Notes: a model not told the origin generated them from the letters alone. DNA of 7,226 nt from an uncultured Chloroflexota bacterium (GCA_903928275.1 CAIYQJ010000416.1:1-7226), one strand, 5' to 3'. Positions 1-6,527 are shown, numbered from the stretch's first letter. Translations and numbers: made by a program.

Positions 1-1
1 A

Positions 2-583
2 GCGCCGCCGCCGCCCCCCGTGGCACCCGCCCCGACCAGCTGGACGGGCTACGTCGCCGCGTCCGGCCCGGCCGCTGGAGCCGTCGGCCCGGGGCCGGGC
101 TGGGAGTTCGCAGGCTTCTGGATCCGCACGATCGCGTGGATCATCGACGGGTTCATCCTCGGGATCGTCACCTCGATCTTCTGGTTCGTGGTCCTCGCGA
201 TCGCAGGCGCCATCGGACTCGGCGCCGTCGCGTCGGTGAGCACCGACGGCACGATCACCAACGATCAGGCGGTCGTCCTCGGCGTCGGCTTCCTGGCGGC
301 GCTCTCGTTCCTCGGGATCATGACCCTGCTTGTCACTGTCCTCTATTTCGTCGTCCTGTGGGTGAAGCGCGGCGCCACGATCGGCCAGTCCGTCCTCGGC
401 CTGCGCGTCGCGCGCGAGCGCGATGGCGGACCGATCGGCTGGGGGACGGGGATCCTCCGGTACATCATGCTGATGATCGGCTTCTGGATCTTCTACCTCG
501 GCGTCATCTGGGTCGCGTTCGAGCCGCGGAAGCGCGGCTGGCACGACATGGTCGCCGGCACGCTGGTGGTGAAGCGCCACTGA
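2..583 (+). CDS. RDD-family integral membrane protein (5' end outside window)
   Basis: The reading frame is open to the left edge, and the first visible codons are a proline run, so the real start is probably upstream. The GTG at 20 has no ribosome binding site and is a poor start. Numbering from that GTG: residues 1-28 are a Pro/Ala/Gly-rich cytoplasmic tail. The RDD domain follows, with an Arg (R36) and an Asp (D43) in the first membrane segment (about 33-70), a second segment (about 85-115), the conserved loop GQSVLGLRV (122-130), a third segment (about 145-168) and the closing motif KRGWHDMVAGTLVV (171-184). The family is a small membrane domain of mostly unknown function; some members are linked to transport of ions or compatible solutes. 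No partner gene is visible on this strand. The gene ends convergently against the receiver gene and shares a hairpin terminator with it. The family call is firm; the function is unknown. Confidence 0.88.
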   Translation, partial: APPPPPVAPAPTSWTGYVAASGPAAGAVGPGPGWEFAGFWIRTIAWIIDGFILGIVTSIFWFVVLAIAGAIGLGAVASVSTDGTITNDQAVVLGVGFLAALSFLGIMTLLVTVLYFVVLWVKRGATIGQSVLGLRVARERDGGPIGWGTGILRYIMLMIGFWIFYLGVIWVAFEPRKRGWHDMVAGTLVVKRH

Positions 584-656
584 CATCCCGGCCCGAGCCA
601 GCGGCCGCGGTTCGCACGGGCGGTGCGGCGCTCGCGGGCTGACACCCCGGATAGAT

Positions 657-690
657 GACGAAGGCCGGTCCATCGGGACCGGCCTTCGTC
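657..690. terminator. Bidirectional hairpin terminator between convergent genes
   Basis: A perfect 15-bp inverted repeat (657-671 and 676-690) encloses the four-base loop ATCG. It lies between the stop codons of the RDD gene (+) and the receiver gene (-), so it can end transcripts from both sides. There is no T-tract on either side, as is common in high-GC genomes. Confidence 0.8.
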
Positions 691-718
691 CGTGGCGGCG
701 GGGAGGAGGTCGCCGCCC

Positions 719-1081
719 TCAGGGTTGCGCCGCGATCTCCCGAAGACGGCCGGCAAGCGAGTCGCCCTCGACCGCCTTGAGGATGACGCCGCCGATCCCG
801 CTCGCGGACGCGGCACGCCGCTCGTCGGAGCTCCAGTACGACGCGAGGACCGCGATGTGGGCCTGCGCGAGCACGCCGTCGAGTGCCGCGACCACCGCGC
901 GCCACCCGTCGCGGACCGCGGCATCGACCAGGACGACGTCGGGATCCGTGTAGCGGGCGGCGGTCCGGGCGGCTTCCGCGGTCCGGACCTGGCCCACCAC
1001 GAGGAAGCCATGGCGCGACAGGTGGGTGGCGATCGCGTCCGTGGACGCCGGGTCGTCACCCACGAGGAGCAGCCGATCCAT
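719..1081 (-). CDS. Stand-alone receiver-domain response regulator (CheY-like)
   Basis: This is a 120-residue protein made only of a receiver (REC) domain. Visible landmarks are the acidic pair D9-D10 after the first strand (LLLVGDD), the predicted phospho-acceptor D53 in DVVLVDAAVRDGW, the switch residue S81 in VLASYWS, and the invariant lysine K102 in GGVILK. All residues needed for phosphorylation are therefore present, but there is no output domain; such proteins usually act by protein contact or phosphotransfer. I chose the ATG at 1081 because the first beta strand begins just after it. An in-frame ATG at 1102 would add seven residues, and neither has a clear ribosome binding site. No kinase gene adjoins it, so it is an orphan; the kinase at 3426-4976 is a possible but unproven donor. 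The region before the start can fold into a long imperfect hairpin. Confidence 0.8.
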   Translation of the reverse strand: MDRLLLVGDDPASTDAIATHLSRHGFLVVGQVRTAEAARTAARYTDPDVVLVDAAVRDGWRAVVAALDGVLAQAHIAVLASYWSSDERRAASASGIGGVILKAVEGDSLAGRLREIAAQP

Positions 1082-1113
1082 CGTGGTGGCAGGCTGGAGC
1101 ATGACCCTACGAT

Positions 1114-1186
1114 GCGACGGCATGGGGGTGGTTCGGAGGGACCACGGCACCCTTTCGCCGTGCCATTCGGCCCTGCCACCGGTCGC
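1114..1186 (-). other. Imperfect long hairpin in the putative 5' leader of the receiver gene
   Basis: Four nested pairings line up in order: 1114-1118 with 1182-1186 (5 bp), 1127-1131 with 1176-1180 (5 bp), 1137-1140 with 1171-1174 (4 bp), and 1143-1148 with 1157-1162 (6 bp, 8-base loop). The structure ends 12 bases upstream of the ATG at 1102 and 32 bases upstream of the ATG at 1081. It could be a structured leader RNA, a second terminator for the CoA-transferase transcript, or chance pairing in GC-rich DNA. I could not match it to a known riboswitch class. Confidence 0.25.
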
Positions 1187-1212
1187 GACGCGGCCGGTAA
1201 GGTCGCAGGCGT

Positions 1213-1245
1213 GGCGAGCGCCGCAGGGGACGCGCGGCGCTCGCC
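1213..1245 (-). terminator. Hairpin downstream of the CoA-transferase gene
   Basis: A perfect 12-bp inverted repeat (1213-1224 and 1234-1245) with a nine-base loop lies about 130 bases past the stop of the CoA-transferase, on the - strand. It has no T-run. Its place between the end of that gene and the start of the receiver gene suggests a terminator. Apart from this hairpin and the leader structure next to it, I see nothing else in the gene-free stretch 1082-1376. Confidence 0.5.
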
Positions 1246-1376
1246 GCCGTTTGCCTACGCCTCGGGCCACGATCGCGGTCCGGCTGGGGTCCGCGGGCCC
1301 CGGATCGGACGCGGAGGCGCCCGTTCCCCTCGAGGCTGAGAGTCACTCGGGAGCCTGAGCGCCCCGTGCCCGACAC

Positions 1377-2648
1377 CTACAGGTAGTGCGTCTTGCGCGC
1401 CTGCGCGGTGAGCTCGTCGCGGAAGTCGGGATGCGTGACCGCGATGAGCCGGCGTGCGCGCTCGCTGATCCCCTGCCCGTAGAGCTCGGCGACGCCGTAT
1501 TCCGTGACGACTGTGCGGACGTGGGCGCGCGTCGTGACCACGCCGGCTCCCTCCCGGAGGAATGGCACGATACGGCTGAACCTCCCGTCGCCCGCGGTGG
1601 AGGGCAGGGCGATGATCGCGCGGCCCTCGGGGGCAAGCGCCGCGCCGCGGATGAAGTCCATCTGGCCGCCGACGCCCGAGTACAGGTTCCAGCCGATCGA
1701 GTCGGCGTTCACCTGCCCGGTGAGGTCGATGGAGATCGCGCTGTTGATCGCGACCATCCGGCGGAACCCGCGGATGACGTGCGTGTCGTTCGTGAAGTCC
1801 GTTGGACGCATCTCGACCATGGGGTTGTCGTCCACGAACTTGTACAGGCGCTCCGTCCCCATCATGAACGTGCAGACGATCTTGCCGCGGTTGCGCTCCT
1901 TCGCGAGACCCGTGACGACGCCGGCCTCGACGAGGTCGACGACGCAGTCCGTCATCATCTCGGTGTGGATCCCGAGGTCCTTCTTGTCGGTGAGGAACTG
2001 GGCGACCGCGGACGGGATGGCGCCGATCCCCATCTGGAGCGTGGCGCCGTCGGGGATGAGCTCGGCGACGTACTGGCCGATCCGCCGCTCCACCTCCCCG
2101 ATCTCGGGGTCATGGTGGACGTAGGGCGGGATATCCACCTCGATCGCGAGGTCGATGTCGTCGACGTGGACGAAGCTCTCGCCGAGGGTCCGCGGGACGG
2201 CCGTGTTGAGCTGCGCGATCACGGTGGTGGCGACCGGGATGGCCGCGAGCATCGCCACGACGCTCGTCCCGAGCGAGCAGAAGCCATGTTCGTCCGGCGG
2301 CGTCACGTTGATGAGGACGGCATCCAGGGGGAGGATCCCGGAGCGGAAGAGGTCCGGGATGTCCGAGAGGAAGGTGGGGATGTATTCCGCGCGGCCCTCG
2401 TTGACGGCCTTGCGGGCGTTCGGGCCGATGAACAGCGCCTTGTGATGGAAGCTCGCGGCGAGCTCCGGCGCGAGGTGCGGGCCCGGTCCCTCCGTGTGGA
2501 GGTGCACGACCTGGACGTCGCGAAGCTCGGGGGCGCGATCGACGAGCGCATCGAGGAGAACGGACGGCGTGGCCGCCGCGCATTGGATGTAGACCTGGTC
2601 GCCCGAGCGGATGCCCGAGACGGCCTCGGCGGCGGTGACGATCTTCAT
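1377..2648 (-). CDS. Acetyl-CoA hydrolase/transferase family CoA-transferase (4-hydroxybutyrate CoA-transferase-like)
   Basis: This 423-residue cytoplasmic enzyme belongs to the family of 4-hydroxybutyrate, acetate and butyrate CoA-transferases and acetyl-CoA hydrolases. These move CoA between acyl-CoA and a free carboxylic acid through a glutamyl-CoA thioester. The predicted catalytic glutamate is E230 in the motif GIHTEMMTD. Other family motifs are LQMGIGAIP (204-212), GVGGQMDF (325-332) and the C-terminal VTEYGVAELYG (381-391). The length is full for the family and the frame is intact. The start is an ATG with only a weak upstream GGGCG; no better start was found. It stands alone, about 105 bases downstream of the response regulator and on the same strand, so read-through from the two-component operon is possible. 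Its substrate cannot be read from the sequence: transfer to short-chain acids in fermentation, or in 4-hydroxybutyrate or propionate metabolism, are all open. Its stop is TAG, which matters for reading the amber codon in the upstream regulator. Confidence 0.93.
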   Translation of the reverse strand: MKIVTAAEAVSGIRSGDQVYIQCAAATPSVLLDALVDRAPELRDVQVVHLHTEGPGPHLAPELAASFHHKALFIGPNARKAVNEGRAEYIPTFLSDIPDLFRSGILPLDAVLINVTPPDEHGFCSLGTSVVAMLAAIPVATTVIAQLNTAVPRTLGESFVHVDDIDLAIEVDIPPYVHHDPEIGEVERRIGQYVAELIPDGATLQMGIGAIPSAVAQFLTDKKDLGIHTEMMTDCVVDLVEAGVVTGLAKERNRGKIVCTFMMGTERLYKFVDDNPMVEMRPTDFTNDTHVIRGFRRMVAINSAISIDLTGQVNADSIGWNLYSGVGGQMDFIRGAALAPEGRAIIALPSTAGDGRFSRIVPFLREGAGVVTTRAHVRTVVTEYGVAELYGQGISERARRLIAVTHPDFRDELTAQARKTHYL

Positions 2649-2671
2649 GCGCCCATTCTGGCTGGCCGGCG

Positions 2672-2728
2672 CGGATGGCGCGCCGTCCGAACCGCCCGCC
2701 GTGGCACGCCATCCGGCCCGGTGGCCGG
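2672..2728 (-). terminator. Overlapping hairpins between the response regulator and the CoA-transferase
   Basis: Two hairpins share bases 2713-2715 and cannot form together. One pairs 2672-2680 with 2707-2715 (9 bp, long loop); the other pairs 2713-2718 with 2723-2728 (6 bp, loop CGGT). They lie just past the stop of the response regulator on the - strand and just before the CoA-transferase start. They may end the two-component operon, but there is no T-tract, so the call is weak. Confidence 0.35.
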
Positions 2729-2754
2729 CCCAGGTCCGGTCGCCCGCTGGCCCG

Positions 2755-3429
2755 CTAGTACTCGGAGATGGGCGGGCGGTGCCGGGCGACGAACGCCGCG
2801 GCCTGTGCCCGACGCTCGAGGTTCAGCTTCGAGAGGATCGAGCTGACGTAGTTCTTCACGGTCTTGTCCGAGAGGAAGACCTCGGAGGCGATCTCCTTGT
2901 TCGTCTTGCCCTCCGCGACGAGCATGAGGATCTTCTACTCCTGCGCCGTGAGCTGCGCGAGCTCGTCCTGGTACGTCCCCGACGCGATCCGGCGGACGCG
3001 GTCGAGCACCTTCTCGGTGACCGCGGGGTCCAGGAGCGATTCGCCACGGCCGACGGACTCGAGCGCAGAGACGAGGTCACGGGCGCGGATCTGCTTGAGG
3101 AGATAGCCGCTCGCGCCGGCGATGATCGCGGAGAGGACCGCCTCTTCGTCCGGGTAGCTCGTGAGCATGACGACGCGCGTGAGGGGGAACTCGGCGCGGA
3201 TCTCGCGGCAGGCCTCGATCCCGGAGCCGTCAGGGAGGCGCACGTCCATGACGACGAGGTCCGGGTGGAAACGGCGCGTCGCCTCGAGCGCCTCCTCGAC
3301 GGTGCCGGCCTCCGCGACCACCTGGAAGCGGTCGCGGCGGTCCAGCAGCGCGACGAGACCCTGCCGGACGACCTCGTGGTCGTCGACGACGAGAAGCCGC
3401 AGTTGCCGGACGTCGGTCGAGTCGCTCAC
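2755..3429 (-). pseudogene. DevR/DosR-like (NarL/LuxR family) response regulator interrupted by an in-frame TAG
   Basis: The full frame is 224 codons. Residues 10-125 form a receiver domain with acidic pair D16-D17, phospho-acceptor D62 (VVMDVRLPDG), T90 and K112. After a short linker comes a LuxR-type helix-turn-helix whose recognition helix reads DKTVKNYVSSILSKL (188-202), followed by ERRAQAA. Lys189, Lys192 and Asn193 match the base-contacting Lys-Lys-Asn of mycobacterial DosR. Codon 165 is TAG (2935-2937), directly after LTAQE where helix 1 of the DNA-binding domain begins. As read, the product is a 164-residue receiver with no DNA-binding part. The frame continues unbroken beyond it to a second TAG at 2755. 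The start is a GTG at 3429 that overlaps the kinase stop, with GGAGGA five bases upstream, so the pair is translationally coupled. A single-base change (for example GAG to TAG) or a sequencing error explains the break; relatives usually have Glu or Arg here. Confidence 0.85.
2935..2937 (-). other. In-frame amber codon splitting the receiver from the helix-turn-helix
   Basis: The + strand reads CTA here, which is TAG on the coding strand. The codons on both sides remain in one frame and encode recognisable LuxR-family sequence: LTAQE before it and KILMLVAEGKTNKEIA after it. This is a base substitution, not a frameshift. Confidence 0.9.
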
Positions 3430-4976
3430 ATCTCTCCTCCGGAGACCGCCGCGCTCCGTCGCGGCAGGGTGACGATGATACGCGTCCCCGACCCCGCGGC
3501 GCTGTCCACGATGAGTGTGGCGCCGATCCCGGCCGCGCGGTTGCGCATGTTGTGAAGCCCCTGGTGGGCGGGGGGGCGGCTGACGTCCACCACGAACCCC
3601 ACGCCGTTGTCCGCGATCGTCACGACGACGTGGTTGCCCGTCGCACGCAGGTCGACGATCGCGCGCGAGGCGCGCGCATGGCGGGCCACGTTGGCGAGCG
3701 CCTCGCGCGCGATGATGAGGACCTGGCCGATCTCGTCGGCAGCCAGGCCCTCGGCGTCCTCTTCGCGCGCGGTCAGCTCGGCGTCGATCATCGTGTTCAC
3801 GCGGAACTCCTCGACGAGAGCCGCGAGGCCGGTGGAAAGCGTCATCCCCTGGAGCAGCTCGGGCCGCAGGCCGAAGATGAAGTTCCGGATGTCGCGGATC
3901 GTCTTGTCCAGCCCCTCGATCGCGCGGTCGACACGGGCCCGGGCCTCGTCCGCATCCTCGTCCATGAGCTCCGGGACGTCCTCGAGCGAGAGGCCCACCG
4001 CGTAGATCGACTGGATGATCCCGTCGTGGAGGTCCTTCCCGATCCGCTCGCGCTCCTCGACGATCGCGAGGCGCTGGATCTGCTCGTGGAGGCGGGCGTT
4101 GTCGATCGCGATCCCCGCGTGCAGCGCGAACGTCTCGATGATCCGCTGGTCGTCGTCGGTGAACTCGGCGCCGTCCCGGCGGTCCGCCATGTAGAGGTCG
4201 CCGATGGGCCGGCCCTTCACTGTCACCGGCACCCCCAAGAGCCGCCGCATGGGCGGATGGCCGGGCGGGAAGCCGCTCCGCCGCGGGTCGTGCGCGATGT
4301 CCGGGATCCGCACGGACCGGCCCTCGCGCATGAGGACGCCGAGGATGCCGCGCCCGCGCGGCGGCGCGCCGATCGCATCGCGCTCCGCGTGCGACATGCC
4401 GGCGGTGATGAAACGCTCGACGCGCCCAGCGGCATCGACGATCCCGAGCGCCGCGTACCGCGCGTCGACGAGCTCGCGCACCCGGTCCACGATGATCTGG
4501 AGGACGCGGTCGACCGAGAGGACGCCGGCGATCGCCCGCGCGGCGTCGTCGACCGCGGCGAGACGCTCGGCGGCGGCGCGCGTGTCCGCACGCCCGCGGG
4601 CCGCATCGAGGACGATCCCGAGAGACCGGGCGAGCACCCCGACCGCCTCGTCCTCGCGGTCGGCGATGACGCGCGACGCGTCGTCCCCCACCGCGGACCC
4701 GATGGGGTAGACGACGAACGGGGCGCCACCCGCGACGTGAGCCCCCGCAGCCGGAGCGCGGTGGAGCGTCCCGGACCCTATCGACATGGCACGGGCGCCC
4801 GGCGCGCTCACGGTGACGTGGATGCCGGCGAGCCCGAACGCGTCGGCGAACACGCCGAGCGCGTCGGCGGCGCGCGTCCTGGCGGCGGAGCCAGGATGGT
4901 CGAGATATCCGCCTACCGCGTCGAGGACGGAGTCGAGCGCGGCGAGGTCCGCGAGCCGGGACGCTGTCTGACTCAC
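3426..4976 (-). CDS. GAF-domain sensor histidine kinase (DevS/NarX-like, HisKA_3)
   Basis: This 516-residue kinase has no membrane segment, so it should be cytoplasmic. Residues 1-140 are an Ala-rich region of unclear fold, possibly a degenerate GAF domain. Residues 145-300 form a GAF domain similar in layout to those of DevS/DosT kinases, with the stretches GILGVLMREGRSVRIPDI (210-227) and LGVPVTVKGRPIGDLYMADR (247-266). The dimerisation/phospho-acceptor helix is ERERIGKDLHDGIIQSIYAVG, with predicted phospho-histidine H317. The ATPase domain shows the N box (EALANVARHA, 425-434), DNGVGF (456-461), GLHNMRNRA (473-481) and GSGT (496-499). All catalytic motifs look intact. The GTG start has no strong ribosome binding site. 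The stop overlaps the GTG of the response regulator, which marks the cognate pair. The GAF ligand (haem, flavin, nucleotide or none) cannot be told from sequence alone. The gene is divergent from the multicopper oxidase. Confidence 0.93.
   Translation of the reverse strand: MSQTASRLADLAALDSVLDAVGGYLDHPGSAARTRAADALGVFADAFGLAGIHVTVSAPGARAMSIGSGTLHRAPAAGAHVAGGAPFVVYPIGSAVGDDASRVIADREDEAVGVLARSLGIVLDAARGRADTRAAAERLAAVDDAARAIAGVLSVDRVLQIIVDRVRELVDARYAALGIVDAAGRVERFITAGMSHAERDAIGAPPRGRGILGVLMREGRSVRIPDIAHDPRRSGFPPGHPPMRRLLGVPVTVKGRPIGDLYMADRRDGAEFTDDDQRIIETFALHAGIAIDNARLHEQIQRLAIVEERERIGKDLHDGIIQSIYAVGLSLEDVPELMDEDADEARARVDRAIEGLDKTIRDIRNFIFGLRPELLQGMTLSTGLAALVEEFRVNTMIDAELTAREEDAEGLAADEIGQVLIIAREALANVARHARASRAIVDLRATGNHVVVTIADNGVGFVVDVSRPPAHQGLHNMRNRAAGIGATLIVDSAAGSGTRIIVTLPRRSAAVSGGEM
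3435..3440 (-). promoter_or_regulatory. Ribosome binding site fixing the response regulator's GTG start
   Basis: GGAGGA on the - strand ends five bases before the GTG at 3429. It lies inside the last codons of the kinase gene, and the GTG overlaps the kinase stop (ATGTGA). This is the strongest Shine-Dalgarno site in the window and supports coupled translation. Confidence 0.8.
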
Positions 4977-5009
4977 CGCGCCACTCTACCGCACCGCGCG
5001 CGTCGGACG

Positions 5010-5037
5010 GCGCGCGGGCACGTGCGTGCCCGCGCGC
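5010..5037. repeat. Perfect 12-bp inverted repeat in the divergent promoter region
   Basis: The arms 5010-5021 and 5026-5037 are perfectly complementary around the loop GTGC. An alternative pairing of 4994-5001 with 5010-5017 competes with it, and a further 6-bp hairpin (5046-5051 with 5057-5062) follows at once. It sits upstream of the kinase (-) and the oxidase (+), where a terminator is not expected. It may be an operator, a leader structure or a promoter insulator. Confidence 0.6.
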
Positions 5038-5092
5038 GGGCGGAGCCCACCGACCGGGTGGGAGGTCGGGGTCCGAAAGGCACGGGCGAATA

Positions 5093-5106
5093 GGGACATG
5101 GGTCTC
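5093..5106. promoter_or_regulatory. DosR-box-like palindrome upstream of the multicopper oxidase
   Basis: The sequence GGGAC-ATGG-GTCTC has the half-site GGGAC, the four-base spacer and a right half one base off GTCCC. This is the core geometry of the mycobacterial DosR/DevR box (GGGAC-N4-GTCCC). It lies 38 bases before the oxidase start and about 115 bases from the divergent kinase start, so it could serve either promoter. The flanking bases do not match the wider consensus. Assignment rests on analogy with the neighbouring DevR-like regulator. Confidence 0.33.
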
Positions 5107-5144
5107 GCGCGCGCGGCGCACTCCAACCGCCATCATGCGCCGCC

Positions 5145-6527
5145 ATGAGCACCACCGACCAGCACGATCCTCTGCCCGTCTCAGCCACCGTCGATCACGC
5201 TTCCGACAGCCCCGAACAACGCGCGGACCTCGGCGCAGGCATCGGTTCGGCGCTCTCGCGCCGCGGGTTCCTCCGTGCCTCGGCCCTCGCCGGGCTGGGC
5301 GCCACTGCCGCGACCGTCGCCGCGTGCACCGCGGGCGCCGCGCCCGCATGGACGTTCCCGCCCGCGCCGTCGATCAACCCCGCTCCGTCGTCGGCTCCGT
5401 CAGCAGCCGCCTCGGCCGCAGCGTCGGCCGCGCCGTCCGCGGTCGCCTCGGCCGTCCCCTCGGCGGTCCCGTCCCCCAGCCTCGGGAACATCCCGGCCGG
5501 CTGGTCGGCGCACGACGTCGCCGCGCGGAGCAAGGTCCGCCGGTTCGTCGGCAAGCTCGCCGTGCCGCTCGCGGGCGTCTACGGACCGGTCGCGGGAGCC
5601 AAGCTCGCGGAGATCCTCGGCGTGGCGGACAACTACCCGGAGCTCAACGAGCTCCCGGAGTTCGCCAAGGTCCCGCAGGGCAACCAGCCGCTCGCGCCGA
5701 CGATCGTCGGTGACACGAAGGTCTTCGACCTCACGATCGACAACACCCAGCACCAGATCGACGCTCTCACGCCGCCGGTCGCGGGCTTCGGCTACAACAA
5801 TGCGTGGCCGGGACCGGTCCTTCGCGTGACGGAGGGCGACAAGGTCCGGGTGAACTTCACGAACAACCTCGGGTCCACGACGGGAACGCACTTCCACGGC
5901 ATCGCGTTCGACGACTTCTTCATGGACGGGGTGCCGTTCGTCACGCAGCTGCCGCAGGTGTCGGGGACGACGGAGGCGTACGAATTCGTCGCCAAGCCGT
6001 ACGGCTCGATGATGTACCACTCCCACCACAACGCCACGGACCAGGTGGGTCACGGCCTGCTCGCCGCCTTCATCATCGACCCGAAGGACTCGGCGCTGTC
6101 CTACAAGACGAAGTACGGGGTCACCCAGGAGTTCGTCTGGATCTCCAACGACTCGCAGGGCGGGTTCACGATCAACGGCCACGGCTTCCCCGCGGTCGCG
6201 CCCATCGTCGCCGCGATCGGGGACGTGGTCCTCGTCCGGTTCATGAACGAGGGGATCATGATGCATCCGTGGCACCTTCACGGGTACCGGATGAAGGTCG
6301 TCGCACGCGACGGAGCGCCCCTCGGGACGGCTGCATTCGAGGCCGACACGCTCGGCGTCAACCCCGGCGAGCGGTACGACGTGATCATCAACGTCGACCG
6401 GCCCGGCATCTGGGCGTTCCACTGCCACATCCTCCCCCACGTGGAGGGGCCGGACGGGATGTTCGGGATGGTGAACGCGCTCATCGTCACACCCAAGCCG
6501 GTCGATCTCGCGCCGCTCCTGAAGTGA
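5145..6527 (+). CDS. Tat-exported lipoprotein two-domain multicopper oxidase
   Basis: This 460-residue enzyme should couple one-electron oxidation of a metal, phenol or similar substrate to reduction of O2 to water, outside the membrane. A twin-arginine signal (SRRGFLRAS, 38-46) leads into a lipobox-like VAAC with lipidation candidate C61. An Ala/Ser/Pro linker (82-112) tethers the domain. Residues 113-190 match nothing I recognise. Two cupredoxin domains follow. All four copper motifs are visible: HFH (249-251), HSH (292-294), HPWHLH (374-379) and HCHILPH (426-432). Predicted type 1 ligands are H374, C427, H432 and M439; the other eight histidines would hold the type 2/3 cluster. Type 1 copper lies only in domain 2, which suggests a laccase-like trimer and argues against copper nitrite reductase, whose type 1 Cys is in domain 1. 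The axial Met is seven residues after the His rather than the usual five. The ATG has no clear Shine-Dalgarno. A universal stress protein gene follows on the same strand. Confidence 0.9.
   Translation: MSTTDQHDPLPVSATVDHASDSPEQRADLGAGIGSALSRRGFLRASALAGLGATAATVAACTAGAAPAWTFPPAPSINPAPSSAPSAAASAAASAAPSAVASAVPSAVPSPSLGNIPAGWSAHDVAARSKVRRFVGKLAVPLAGVYGPVAGAKLAEILGVADNYPELNELPEFAKVPQGNQPLAPTIVGDTKVFDLTIDNTQHQIDALTPPVAGFGYNNAWPGPVLRVTEGDKVRVNFTNNLGSTTGTHFHGIAFDDFFMDGVPFVTQLPQVSGTTEAYEFVAKPYGSMMYHSHHNATDQVGHGLLAAFIIDPKDSALSYKTKYGVTQEFVWISNDSQGGFTINGHGFPAVAPIVAAIGDVVLVRFMNEGIMMHPWHLHGYRMKVVARDGAPLGTAAFEADTLGVNPGERYDVIINVDRPGIWAFHCHILPHVEGPDGMFGMVNALIVTPKPVDLAPLLK
5388..5480 (+). repeat. Low-complexity Ala/Ser/Pro coding repeat (lipoprotein linker)
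   Basis: Residues 82-112 of the oxidase consist only of Ala, Ser, Pro and Val, encoded by imperfect repeats of units such as GCCTCGGCCG and GCCGTCC. Such a flexible spacer lifts a lipid-anchored domain away from the membrane. The repeat units make length variation between strains likely. Confidence 0.7.

Noticed and set aside
1100..1190. T-box, cyclic-di-GMP or cobalamin riboswitch before the receiver gene
   Set aside because: AGGGTGCC and GAAAGGG recall pieces of known motifs, but the conserved cores of these classes are absent.
1386..2846. 486-codon open frame on the + strand opposite the CoA-transferase
   Set aside because: Its composition is Asp/Arg/Glu/Val-rich nonsense typical of antisense frames in GC-rich DNA; the opposite strand has a clear full-length enzyme.
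2935..2937. Genetic-code recoding of TAG as an amino acid
   Set aside because: Three other frames in the window end properly at TAG (1377, 2755 and 7078), so a genome-wide reassignment is not supported.
3552..5093. 513-codon open frame on the + strand opposite the kinase
   Set aside because: Antisense shadow of a kinase with intact motifs; no recognisable domain and no ribosome binding site.
2935..5349. Long open frame on the - strand, 804 codons
   Set aside because: Only its last 164 codons (from 3429) are a real gene, the response regulator. The rest is Arg-rich shadow sequence over the kinase and the oxidase start.
5400..6440. 346-codon open frame on the - strand opposite the oxidase
   Set aside because: Antisense shadow; rich in Arg, Asp and Val with no motif, while the + strand shows all copper motifs.
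5145..6527. Copper nitrite reductase (NirK) as identity of the oxidase
   Set aside because: NirK has its type 1 Cys in domain 1. Here domain 1 has no Cys ligand, and the C-terminal HCH motif with all eight cluster histidines fits a laccase-like two-domain oxidase.
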